Program-made: the position numbers and the translations under genes
Shown: positions 1-5,769 of the stretch, piece after piece
Layout: each line of letters starts with the position of its first letter
Numbering within the stretch: position 1 is the stretch's first letter
The notes under the pieces: generated by a model
What the model was told of the DNA's origin: nothing
The model's database searches: none
The model's input: the letters and a program-made list of their open reading frames with translations, nothing else
Assembly (NCBI GenBank): GCA_026394435.1
Contig: JAPKYG010000060.1
Location: forward strand, 1-9,592
Length of the DNA stretch: 9,592 nt
From: Methanobacteriota archaeon
GTDB taxonomy: Archaea > Thermoplasmatota > E2 > DHVEG-1
Direction: 5' to 3'

Positions 1-1197
1 TTTATCGGTTTTCGGTGTGATACCTAAAAAGTCAGTAATTTTTTGGTTCCAACACTGTGGTAACTCTGCAACCGTGATTTTCTCCTCAATAAGATCCAGC
101 TCTAATTCGAATCGGAGGATCACATGAAGACAGTACGTCAGCTCATCTGCTTCCACCCTGATGAACGATGGTCGTACTTGGTTGATTGCTCGATACCAGG
201 TCTCTGTGTTCATGCCTTTGTATGTGTCTGGTGCGATTTTGTTAAGCATAGGGGCAAAGTAAGTCCAGAATGGTTTGCTCCTGGCTATCATGTTTTCCCA
301 GAACCTTGATTGTGATTCATGGATCCCCAGCGAGGGGGCATCCGAGATCACCGTGTCTTTGTATTCTCCTTTCAGAAGTCCAAGTTCATAGAGCGCATGG
401 CCAGCCTCATGAACCGTTGAGAAAAACGAAGACAGCAGTCCTTCACGTTCGTAGTTCGTGGTGATTCTCACGTCATCATCAGCCATGGTTGTGGTAAAGG
501 GATGTGTGGAGACGTCAAGGCGTGATCGATCTGCTGGGAGCTTCATTTGCTTCAACAGGATCGAGCAGAGTTCTTTTTGTTGAACAACACCTAGTTTCAT
601 CTTCACTGGTTGTTGTTTTTGATAGACAGCGCTTGTGGTAATTTTTTCGAGTATTTCGACAAGTCGTGGTCTGAGTGCGCCAAACTCTTTTCGTAATGTA
701 TCAATGGTCATTCCTTCTTCATAGTCATCAAGAAGGCTATTGTACGGATGACCTGGTAGTTTGACATAATCACAATATTGTTTTTCTAGCTCTATGATTT
801 TTTCCAGATGTGGTGCGAACAAGGAGAATTTGTTTTTTTCACGTGATTCTTCCCAAGCGGTGTACGCAAGCGACGTGGTCTTTGACATTTTTTCGACAAA
901 CTCGGACGGGATTTTTCGTGCTTTTTCTACATCTTCCTTTAATTTGGTGACAATGATCCGGTCTTTTTCGGTGAGCGTGTTTGACATTTCATCGAGTTTT
1001 TTGAGATGATTATAGAAATCATCTGAGATCACGCGTTCATGAGCTAAACGCGAGATCAGGGAGAGTTGTTCTGCTCGTTCTCCGCTTCCTTTCTGTGGCA
1101 TATAGGTCATCTGGTCCCAACCGAGGAGTGCAGCTATTCCCCCAAAATGGGACAATTCTTTTTGTTCTTTGTAGATGAAATCTAGTGATTCTTTCAT
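1..1197 (-). CDS. M32 family (Taq-type) metallocarboxypeptidase, C-terminus cut by window edge
   Basis: This gene runs off the left edge, so it has no stop in the window; 399 residues are visible of a family length near 500. Reading the minus strand from the ATG at 1197 gives one open frame with the hallmarks of zinc carboxypeptidase M32 (thermostable carboxypeptidase 1). These are HPF at residues 232-234, the zinc/catalytic HEAGH at 263-267, GIHESQSR at 291-298 with the third zinc ligand Glu, and IRVEADELTY at 346-355. The family removes C-terminal residues from peptides with broad specificity, without proline or acidic preference, in the cytoplasm. The start is supported by a GGAGAG Shine-Dalgarno with a seven-A spacer. 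It lies 17 bases after the xth stop, so the two are probably co-transcribed. The missing part is only the C-terminal helical region; all catalytic motifs are present. Family assignment is firm, physiological role (peptide turnover) is inferred. Confidence 0.93.
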   Translation of the reverse strand, partial: MKESLDFIYKEQKELSHFGGIAALLGWDQMTYMPQKGSGERAEQLSLISRLAHERVISDDFYNHLKKLDEMSNTLTEKDRIIVTKLKEDVEKARKIPSEFVEKMSKTTSLAYTAWEESREKNKFSLFAPHLEKIIELEKQYCDYVKLPGHPYNSLLDDYEEGMTIDTLRKEFGALRPRLVEILEKITTSAVYQKQQPVKMKLGVVQQKELCSILLKQMKLPADRSRLDVSTHPFTTTMADDDVRITTNYEREGLLSSFFSTVHEAGHALYELGLLKGEYKDTVISDAPSLGIHESQSRFWENMIARSKPFWTYFAPMLNKIAPDTYKGMNTETWYRAINQVRPSFIRVEADELTYCLHVILRFELELDLIEEKITVAELPQCWNQKITDFLGITPKTDK

Positions 1198-1214
1198 TTT
1201 TTTTCTCTCCTTGT

Positions 1215-1985
1215 TTATGTTATGATTTCGATGCCGACAGGGCAGTGATCAGAGCCTGTGACTTGTTGTAAAATGAACGCGTTTTTCACTTGTGGGAGGA
1301 ATTCTTTGTTGACAAAGAAATAATCAATCCTCCAGCCGACGTTTCGTGCGCGCGCACCGGTTTTCAAGTCCCACCACGTGAACTGATTCGGTTCTTTATT
1401 ATACTGCCTGAATGTGTCCGCATACCCATGATCAACCAGGGTGTCTAGCCACGCTCGCTCTACTGGGAGGAAACCTGAGATGTGTTCGTTTTCTTTTGGT
1501 CGGGATAAATCAATTTCTTTGTGAGCTGTGTTAAAATCACCACAGACGACAATATTGCGTTTTTTTGCTTTCAAGTTATCAGCGTAGCTGAGGAACTCAT
1601 CGTAGAAATCAAGCTTATACTGAAGTCGTTCTTGGTTTTTCTTCCCGTTTGGAAAGTAGATGTTAAATAAGGTGAATGATGGAAATGTGTTGATAAGGAT
1701 TCTTCCTTCGCTATCGAACTCGTCTCTCCCGAATCCTGTTTTTACTTCAATTGGTTTTTGTTTCGTGAAGGTTGCAACCCCACTGTAACCTTTTCGTTCT
1801 GCCGGGTTCCAGAACGTATAGTACCCTGGCATGTTCCTCAGGTAGGGTGGAAGTTGGTCTGGTGTTGCTTTTATCTCTTGGAGGCAGAGGATGTCTGGTG
1901 ATTCTTTCTGAAACCAGGTGAAGAACCCTTTTTTATCTGCTGCTCTTATGCCATTGATATTCCATGACAGGATTTTCATATCCAC
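1215..1985 (-). CDS. xth: Exonuclease III-type AP endonuclease (exodeoxyribonuclease III)
   Basis: A 256-residue protein of usual length for the ExoIII/APE1 branch of the endonuclease/exonuclease/phosphatase fold. It cleaves DNA 5' of abasic sites and removes 3' blocking groups in base excision repair, with Mg2+. Visible motifs in order are KILSWNINGIRA (4-15), LQEIK with metal-binding Glu37, IYFPNG (109-114), the catalytic GDFN (Asp150, Asn152), GWRIDYFF (218-224) and the C-terminal GSDHCP with the Asp246-His247 pair. All key residues are present. The start is uncertain: the GTG at 1985 sits about 5 bases after a GAGG Shine-Dalgarno, while the ATG at 1979 (MKILSWN) matches where most homologues begin. 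A TATA-like box at 2030-2037 predicts transcription starting near 2005-2010, giving a short leader. It is followed by the M32 peptidase after 17 bases. Function is confident from the motifs. Confidence 0.95.
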   Translation of the reverse strand: MDMKILSWNINGIRAADKKGFFTWFQKESPDILCLQEIKATPDQLPPYLRNMPGYYTFWNPAERKGYSGVATFTKQKPIEVKTGFGRDEFDSEGRILINTFPSFTLFNIYFPNGKKNQERLQYKLDFYDEFLSYADNLKAKKRNIVVCGDFNTAHKEIDLSRPKENEHISGFLPVERAWLDTLVDHGYADTFRQYNKEPNQFTWWDLKTGARARNVGWRIDYFFVNKEFLPQVKNAFILQQVTGSDHCPVGIEIIT

Positions 1986-2029
1986 GCCTTCCTCTTCTTA
2001 TGAGAATGTATCAGCTATTTCCGCCCACA

Positions 2030-2037
2030 ATTTATAT
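2030..2037 (-). promoter_or_regulatory. Probable TATA box for xth
   Basis: Read on the minus strand this is ATATAAAT, inside the 72-base gap between the methyltransferase stop and xth. The spacing of about 45 bases to the GTG leaves room for a start site near 2008 and a leader of roughly 20 bases that carries the GAGG ribosome site. This suggests xth and the M32 peptidase can be transcribed independently of the methyltransferase. The call rests on composition and spacing only. Confidence 0.45.
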
Positions 2038-2057
2038 GTTATGCGAATCTATGGTGT

Positions 2058-3335
2058 TTATGTTTTTCGCTCTATGAGCGCCATGTAGAATCCATCAGTA
2101 CCATCGGTCTCAGGCCAGTATCGTTTTTCATTCAACAGACGAAAACCATCATGGTTTTTGAGGAATCGTACGACTTGCTCTTCTGCTTCTGATGGGAGAA
2201 TACTGCAGACTGAATAGGCCATCCGTCCGTTTGGTTTTGTTATCATGCAGTATTTTTCTAGGAGCTCTTGTTGCAGAATCTTGAGTCGTTCCAAATCCTC
2301 AGAAGAAAGCTTCCATTTGATATCCGGGTTTCTCCGCAACGTTCCGAGCCCTGAACAGGGGACATCGAGGAGCAATCGATCTGCTGTTCCATCCATTCTT
2401 TTGTATACTTTGGATGAGGTAATCATTCGTGTTTCAATGGTGTCAGCACCTGCTTTCGTCGCTCGTTTTCGAATTTCGTTCAGTCTCCATTCCTGGGTAT
2501 CTAAGGCAATGATTTTCCCTTTGTTTTTCATCAAAACCGCAAGATGCAAGGTTTTACTTCCTTCCCCGGCACAGGCGTCAACCACGCGCATCCCTGGTTG
2601 CGGGTCAAGAGTCCGGGAAACCATTTGGGATGCAGCATCCTGGACTTCGAAAAATCCTGCTCTGAAACCAGAGAGTTTGAAGACGTTTGTTTTTTCCATG
2701 ATGCGGAGTGCGTCAGGGCTCCAGTCGATTGGTTCAGCTACGATTCCTTCTTTCCGGAGAAAAACCGTTAACTCTTTTACTGTTGTTTTCAGGGTGTTCA
2801 CTCTGATGATGAGGTCAGGGTATTTGTTCAATGATGCAATAACAGCATCCCATCGTGAGCCAAGCTCTTTTTCTCCTTGATGATCAAGCCAATCAGGGAT
2901 TGATTCACGCAGAACTCTCATGTTCTTTGTGGTAGCAATTCTTTGTATCACCTGGTTTGCATCCAGTCCTCTTTTCTTTTGGAGTGCGGTAAGGTCTCCT
3001 TTCTTGGAAAAAAGGTAGATAGTGATGAGTTTCTGGAGGTCTTTTTCTTCTGGTAATGGGTCTCGATCAAGGATGTACCAGAGCGGTCTCCACCATCGGA
3101 TAAGATCGTATACTGTCTCAGAAAACAATGCTCGTTTGTTGTCTTCCCACTCAGGATGTAGCTTGAGCGTGATTTGTATCGCCTTTGTTGCGTATACCTT
3201 CTCCCAAAAGATCACTCGCAGTGTTTTAAAAATCTCTGGTGAGAGTTCATGAAGGATATCTCTTGGGGGAATCGTCATGGGAACATTCCTTACACTGATA
3301 CGGTCCAACATCGACACCTGATTAATAAAATCCAC
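2058..3335 (-). CDS. RsmB/NOP-family RNA (cytosine-5) methyltransferase
   Basis: A 425-residue SAM-dependent RNA m5C methyltransferase. The C-terminal half has the family signature: RVNTL (178-182), FEVQDAASQMV (229-239), SAM-binding motif I DACAGEGSKTLHL (253-265), Asp279 in the ALDTQ turn, motif IV DVPCSG (324-329, Cys327) and motif VI YSVCS (374-378) with the nucleophile Cys377, ending in GFYMALIERK. Both catalytic cysteines are present. Residues about 30-150 are helical and resemble the NusB-like region of bacterial RsmB more than the PUA-bearing archaeal Trm4, so the rRNA small subunit is a likely target, but tRNA cannot be excluded. The N-terminus is uncertain: GTG at 3335 has GGGAG directly against it, ATG at 3311 follows AGGTG by three bases, and a 13-codon upstream ORF with a strong Shine-Dalgarno lies in the same frame. 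The first 20-odd residues should be treated as provisional. Confidence 0.9.
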   Translation of the reverse strand: MDFINQVSMLDRISVRNVPMTIPPRDILHELSPEIFKTLRVIFWEKVYATKAIQITLKLHPEWEDNKRALFSETVYDLIRWWRPLWYILDRDPLPEEKDLQKLITIYLFSKKGDLTALQKKRGLDANQVIQRIATTKNMRVLRESIPDWLDHQGEKELGSRWDAVIASLNKYPDLIIRVNTLKTTVKELTVFLRKEGIVAEPIDWSPDALRIMEKTNVFKLSGFRAGFFEVQDAASQMVSRTLDPQPGMRVVDACAGEGSKTLHLAVLMKNKGKIIALDTQEWRLNEIRKRATKAGADTIETRMITSSKVYKRMDGTADRLLLDVPCSGLGTLRRNPDIKWKLSSEDLERLKILQQELLEKYCMITKPNGRMAYSVCSILPSEAEEQVVRFLKNHDGFRLLNEKRYWPETDGTDGFYMALIERKT

Positions 3336-3341
3336 TCCCTG

Positions 3342-3383
3342 TCAAGAAAATACTTTTGAGACAAAGTCAGCGAATACTTTCAC
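3342..3383 (-). other. Possible 13-codon upstream ORF ahead of the methyltransferase
   Basis: On the minus strand AAGGAGGGTGA (3394-3384), a near-ideal archaeal Shine-Dalgarno, is followed by a GTG at 3383 and the peptide VKVFADFVSKVFS, then TGA at 3344-3342. The same frame continues after the TGA into the GTG at 3335 used as the methyltransferase start. The spacer between GGAGG and the GTG is short (4 bases). It may be a leader peptide that couples translation, a remnant N-terminal extension interrupted by a stop, or a chance arrangement. Confidence 0.3.
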
Positions 3384-3396
3384 TCACCCTCCTTGT

Positions 3397-3406
3397 AGAT
3401 ATATAA
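3397..3406 (-). promoter_or_regulatory. TATA box for the methyltransferase, nearly symmetric
   Basis: The plus-strand bases TAGATATATAACC contain a TATATA core that reads as TTATATATC on the minus strand. On the minus strand a start site about 25 bases downstream falls near 3375, just past the GGAGG at 3392-3388, which would leave that Shine-Dalgarno outside the transcript; a start within it or upstream is needed to use it. The same core could also drive plus-strand transcription starting near 3430, through the inverted repeats. Direction cannot be decided by eye. Confidence 0.45.
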
Positions 3407-3454
3407 CCAAGAACAGTCCTTACATGATTAATTGACCCTTGAGATACGGAGGAC

Positions 3455-3478
3455 ATGCCAGTCCAGTCGAACTGGCAT
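3455..3478. repeat. Perfect 8-bp inverted repeat
   Basis: ATGCCAGT (3455-3462) and ACTGGCAT (3471-3478) are exact reverse complements around an 8-base loop. CCAGT is directly repeated at 3458-3462 and 3463-3467, so ACTGG can pair with either copy, giving two mutually exclusive stems (8 bp with an 8-base loop, or 5 bp with a 3-base loop). This is compatible with an RNA switch or with a dimeric repressor site. It lies between the two divergent TATA boxes. Confidence 0.6.
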
Positions 3479-3504
3479 TTCTGCCACTTTATCTCTTCGA
3501 TTGC

Positions 3505-3524
3505 ATCCCATCCCATCCCATCCC
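3505..3524 (-). repeat. Four tandem ATCCC units; minus-strand G-quadruplex motif
   Basis: Four perfect ATCCC pentamers on the plus strand give, on the minus strand, four GGG runs each separated by AT. That fits the G3 plus short loop pattern of a G-quadruplex. A pyrimidine stretch (TCTCTCC then T8) follows immediately. The element lies between the TATA boxes of the two divergent genes, about 35 bases upstream of the zinc-finger TATA box. A pentamer tandem repeat can also arise by slippage with no function. Confidence 0.6.
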
Positions 3525-3531
3525 TCTCTCC

Positions 3532-3544
3532 TTTTTTTTCTTTT
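3532..3544 (+). terminator. T-tract, possible plus-strand terminator
   Basis: T8-C-T4 after a pyrimidine-rich run. Archaeal RNA polymerase terminates at such U-tracts without needing a hairpin. No gene ends just before it, so it would only be meaningful if the upstream candidate RNA is transcribed; otherwise it is simply promoter-proximal DNA ahead of the zinc-finger gene. Confidence 0.25.
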
Positions 3545-3557
3545 CATCCAAAAGAGT

Positions 3558-3569
3558 TTTATATATAAA
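3558..3569 (+). promoter_or_regulatory. TATA box for the zinc-finger gene
   Basis: TTTATATATAAA is a strong archaeal TATA box. Its centre near 3564 predicts a start site around 3585-3590, on or next to the GTG at 3584, so the transcript is probably leaderless. The box is nearly palindromic and might also fire to the left, in which case the methyltransferase would have a long leader containing the G-rich repeat and the hairpins. Confidence 0.6.
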
Positions 3570-3583
3570 CCTAATAAAGATAT

Positions 3584-3868
3584 GTGATCACAACCAAAAT
3601 TGAAAGTGGTTTAGGAGGAGTATATATTCCAGAAAAAACATGTGAGATGTGTAAGCATAAATTCCATCCGCAGGAACACCAATGTGGTCTGGTCTTTGAT
3701 GACAAATTCTTCATCTGTGAGGACTGCCGTACAAACACACCAGAACAAGAGATTATGGGGTGGTCGCAAAGCACGATGCGTCAATCCACCTCTGCGATGC
3801 CGATCTCTCTCTGGTTGATCCAAGAGCAAAACAAGAATAAACCGCCGTTCTCAAAACGAAAAGAATAA
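3584..3868 (+). CDS. Small zinc-finger protein of unknown function
   Basis: A 94-residue protein I cannot assign to a named family. It has two CxxC knuckles, Cys20/Cys23 and Cys45/Cys48, with His27, His32 and Cys34 between them, consistent with one zinc site of the treble-clef or rubredoxin-knuckle type. The C-terminal third (from about residue 50) is polar with a short hydrophobic patch (MPISLWLIQ, 72-80) and a basic end (FSKRKE). No signal peptide or membrane segment is visible. The GTG at 3584 is preferred because the TATA box places the transcript start there and the overlapping ATG at 3582 meets TGA at once. The AGGAGG at 3613-3618 is inside the frame (Gly-Gly), with no suitable ATG just after it; the first internal in-frame ATG (3647) would lose a zinc ligand. 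It precedes the isoprenoid operon by 75 bases but probably has a separate promoter. DNA, RNA or protein binding are all possible. Confidence 0.7.
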   Translation: MITTKIESGLGGVYIPEKTCEMCKHKFHPQEHQCGLVFDDKFFICEDCRTNTPEQEIMGWSQSTMRQSTSAMPISLWLIQEQNKNKPPFSKRKE

Positions 3869-3889
3869 ACGATAATTACAAGCAATTCG

Positions 3890-3943
3890 CCAGCATAACT
3901 CTATCAAAATCCTTTTTTATAGCTTGTTTCATGCTGGTAGAGT
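3890..3943. repeat. Interleaved inverted repeats around the ipk core promoter
   Basis: CCAGCAT (3890-3896) pairs with ATGCTGG (3931-3937), and ACTCTA (3898-3903) pairs with TAGAGT (3938-3943), which abuts the ipk ATG. The order A-B-A'-B' is that of a pseudoknot rather than nested hairpins. The TATA-like TTTTTTATAG sits between the two halves. Since the transcript is probably leaderless, a protein operator at the DNA level is more likely than an RNA fold. It could be coincidence given arms of 7 and 6 bases. Confidence 0.4.
3913..3922 (+). promoter_or_regulatory. Probable TATA box for the ipk-fni-idsA-gltX operon
   Basis: TTTTTTATAG ends 21 bases before the ATG at 3944, which puts the expected start site at or next to that ATG, so the operon mRNA would be leaderless at its 5' end. 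No Shine-Dalgarno precedes the ATG, in agreement. It is flanked by interleaved inverted repeats. Confidence 0.5.
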
Positions 3944-4720
3944 ATGTTTATTATTAAATTTGGTGGCAGCGTTATCACCGATAAAGCAAAAGAATGTTGT
4001 TTCAAGCAAGAGGTAGTGGACCGACTTGCGGCAGAATTAAAACATGCGAATAAGGAAGTAATTTTAATTCATGGCGCTGGCTCGTTTGGCCATATTCTCG
4101 CAAAAAAATATAAGTTAAATGGTGGGTACAAACAAAAGAAACAAGTTGAAGGGTTTGCGCTCACGCAGGCGATGGTTCAGCGGTTAAATAACCTGGTTCT
4201 TGCATCCCTGCACAACCATGATCTTCCTGCGGTATCCATTCCCCCACATGCAGTTCTGTCTCTTTCGAATCATAAACTATCGCGAGTGGATTATTCGATT
4301 TTCCAAAAGTATCTTGACTTGGGGTTCATGCCGGTGAGCTTTGGTGATGTTGCCCTTGACAAGAAACTAGGTTTTTCGATTTGCTCTGGTGATCTGCTCG
4401 TGCAGTTGCTTGCTGTCCATTTCAAACCAGAGAAAGTTATTTTCGTACTTGATGAGGATGGATTGTATTCAGCAAATCCAAAGGACGATAGGAATGCAAC
4501 CTTCATTGAGAGAGTAACAGTAAAGGATTTGGATAAGTTGACGACCCGTTTGAATGCGCATGCTGATGTGACGAAAGGCATGGAAGGAAAGCTATACACC
4601 ATTAAACAGATCGCGCGGGTTGGTGTTGACACTATTTTATTGAATGGGAATGTACATAACCGGTTATATGATACCTTGAAAGGGAAGAAGGTAAGGCACA
4701 CCATTGTTCAGGGAGAATGA
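3944..4720 (+). CDS. ipk: Isopentenyl phosphate kinase
   Basis: A 258-residue amino acid kinase-fold enzyme that phosphorylates isopentenyl phosphate with ATP to isopentenyl diphosphate, the last step of the archaeal alternative mevalonate pathways; cytoplasmic. The N-terminal KFGGS (5-9) binds phosphate, and GAGSFGH (44-50) ends in His50, the histidine that marks IPK and contacts the substrate phosphate. PVSFGDV (130-136), SGD (148-150), DGLYSANP (172-179) and DVTKGMEGK (208-216) form the rest of the active site and nucleotide region. Length is normal. It opens a plus-strand operon and overlaps fni by 4 bases (ATGA), indicating translational coupling. The start at 3944 is set by the KFGGS strand and the TATA spacing. 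Acetylglutamate or uridylate kinases share the fold, but His50 and the neighbours fix the call. Confidence 0.95.
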   Translation: MFIIKFGGSVITDKAKECCFKQEVVDRLAAELKHANKEVILIHGAGSFGHILAKKYKLNGGYKQKKQVEGFALTQAMVQRLNNLVLASLHNHDLPAVSIPPHAVLSLSNHKLSRVDYSIFQKYLDLGFMPVSFGDVALDKKLGFSICSGDLLVQLLAVHFKPEKVIFVLDEDGLYSANPKDDRNATFIERVTVKDLDKLTTRLNAHADVTKGMEGKLYTIKQIARVGVDTILLNGNVHNRLYDTLKGKKVRHTIVQGE

Positions 4721-5769
4721 GCATGAGTCAAACAGAGGAAAGGAAGCGCGAACACGTGCAAATCTCGTTAAAAGAAAATGTTTCTGCTCATCATAACTTC
4801 TGGGACGACGTCCATCTTTTTCATAACGCGCTACCAGAAATTAATGAAAACGAAATAGATCTCTCGGTCCAATTGTTCGGGAAGAAACTGAATGCACCAC
4901 TGATTATCTCCGGGATGACCGGTGGATATTCTGAAGGCAAGAAGATCAATGAGCATCTTGCTGCTGCTGCAGCAGCATTCCAAGTCGGTATGGGTGTGGG
5001 GTCACAGCGTGCTGCGTTAGAAAATCAGAAACTTGCGGAAACCTACAGTGTCATCAAAGAATATGATATTCCCCTGAAGATCGCAAACATTGGTGCGTCA
5101 CAGATTGCCCTTTGGGATAAAAAACAGATTCTTGAGAACGCAGAAAAGATTGTAGAGATGATTGATGCGGACGTGCTCGCGGTTTGTTTGAACTTTTTAC
5201 AGGAGGCGATACAACCGGAAGGTGAGGCACATGCAAAAGGTTGCCTTGCTACAATTGATATGCTTTCACGGGAATTCGGTCGTCCGATCATTATTAAGGA
5301 GAGCGGAGCAGGTATCTGCGGGAAGGTTGCACATCAATTAAAGAAGACAAAGATTTGTGGGATTGATGTTGGAGGCGCTGGGGGCACTTCGTTTTCCGCG
5401 GTGGAATATTATCGTGCGAAAATCAAAGGCGACACGCACAACATGCGTGCTGGCCAGACGTTCTGGGACTGGGGAATCCCGACACCAACATGTATCCTTG
5501 AGGTCGGAAAAGCAACCAATTGGGAACTCCCTATCATTGCTACCGGTGGGATCCGTCATGGACTTGATGTCGCAAAAGCCTTGGTTCTTGGTGCGAACGC
5601 AGCCGGGATGGCACACGCGCTCCTGAAACCAGCGCTGAAGGACAAAAAATCCACGGAACTGGAACTCGACGTAATTACTCGGGAGCTGCGGATCGCTATG
5701 TTTCTTGTTGGCGCTGATTCTGTTGAAAAACTATCGACTGCGGAAGTGAAATATGGACTTACAGAATGA
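4717..5769 (+). CDS. fni: Type 2 isopentenyl-diphosphate delta-isomerase (FMN-dependent)
   Basis: A 350-residue TIM-barrel flavoprotein, full length for the family, that interconverts IPP and DMAPP using reduced FMN. Motifs in order: RKREHVQISL (9-18), SGMTGG (65-70), GVGSQR (93-98), ANIGA (123-127), LNFLQEAIQPEGE (158-170) with the expected Gln162 and Glu163, KESGAGI (194-200), DVGGAGGTS (217-225), WGIPT (252-256) and the FMN phosphate site TGGIRHG (276-282). The ATG at 4717 overlaps the ipk stop as ATGA, but GGGAG at 4711-4715 is only one base from it and seven bases from the second ATG at 4723, so translation may well begin at 4723 (two residues shorter). The 3' end overlaps idsA by 17 bases. 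It supplies the allylic starter for the next gene's product. Confidence 0.96.
   Translation: MSMSQTEERKREHVQISLKENVSAHHNFWDDVHLFHNALPEINENEIDLSVQLFGKKLNAPLIISGMTGGYSEGKKINEHLAAAAAAFQVGMGVGSQRAALENQKLAETYSVIKEYDIPLKIANIGASQIALWDKKQILENAEKIVEMIDADVLAVCLNFLQEAIQPEGEAHAKGCLATIDMLSREFGRPIIIKESGAGICGKVAHQLKKTKICGIDVGGAGGTSFSAVEYYRAKIKGDTHNMRAGQTFWDWGIPTPTCILEVGKATNWELPIIATGGIRHGLDVAKALVLGANAAGMAHALLKPALKDKKSTELELDVITRELRIAMFLVGADSVEKLSTAEVKYGLTE

Larger units (their letters stand above)
3430..3544 (+). ncRNA. Candidate small structured RNA in the divergent gap (speculative)
   Basis: The 248-base gap between the methyltransferase and the zinc-finger gene has the parts of a small RNA gene on the plus strand. 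There is a TATA core at 3400-3407, a nested pair of inverted repeats (outer GAGATA 3441-3446 with TATCTC 3490-3495; inner ATGCCAGT 3455-3462 with ACTGGCAT 3471-3478, 8-base loop), a pyrimidine-rich tail, and T8-C-T4 at 3532-3544 that could act as an archaeal U-tract terminator. I see no tRNA fold and no convincing C/D or H/ACA box. An alternative is that the structure belongs to a minus-strand leader of the methyltransferase, or is a protein-binding DNA site. A 37-codon ORF from ATG 3455 overlaps it but looks spurious. Confidence 0.25.

Noticed and set aside
124..1009. Three short plus-strand frames (124-309, 270-464, 794-1009)
   Set aside because: They are antisense to the M32 peptidase, which reads without a stop from 1197 to the window edge with all family motifs.
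2245..2880. 211-codon open frame on the plus strand
   Set aside because: It lies wholly antisense to the methyltransferase, whose catalytic motifs are all in the minus frame; the product is serine-rich and shows no domain.
3430..3500. tRNA or C/D box RNA in the divergent gap
   Set aside because: No cloverleaf, no T-loop or CCA context, and the ATGATTA near 3424 is a poor C box without a matching D box.
3455..3568. 37-codon plus-strand frame starting MPVQSNWHF after GGAGG
   Set aside because: The spacer is only two bases, the start is buried in the hairpin, and the peptide is mostly translated ATCCC repeat and T-tract ending inside the TATA box.
4291..4704. 137-codon open frame on the minus strand
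   Set aside because: Antisense to ipk, whose motifs explain the region completely.
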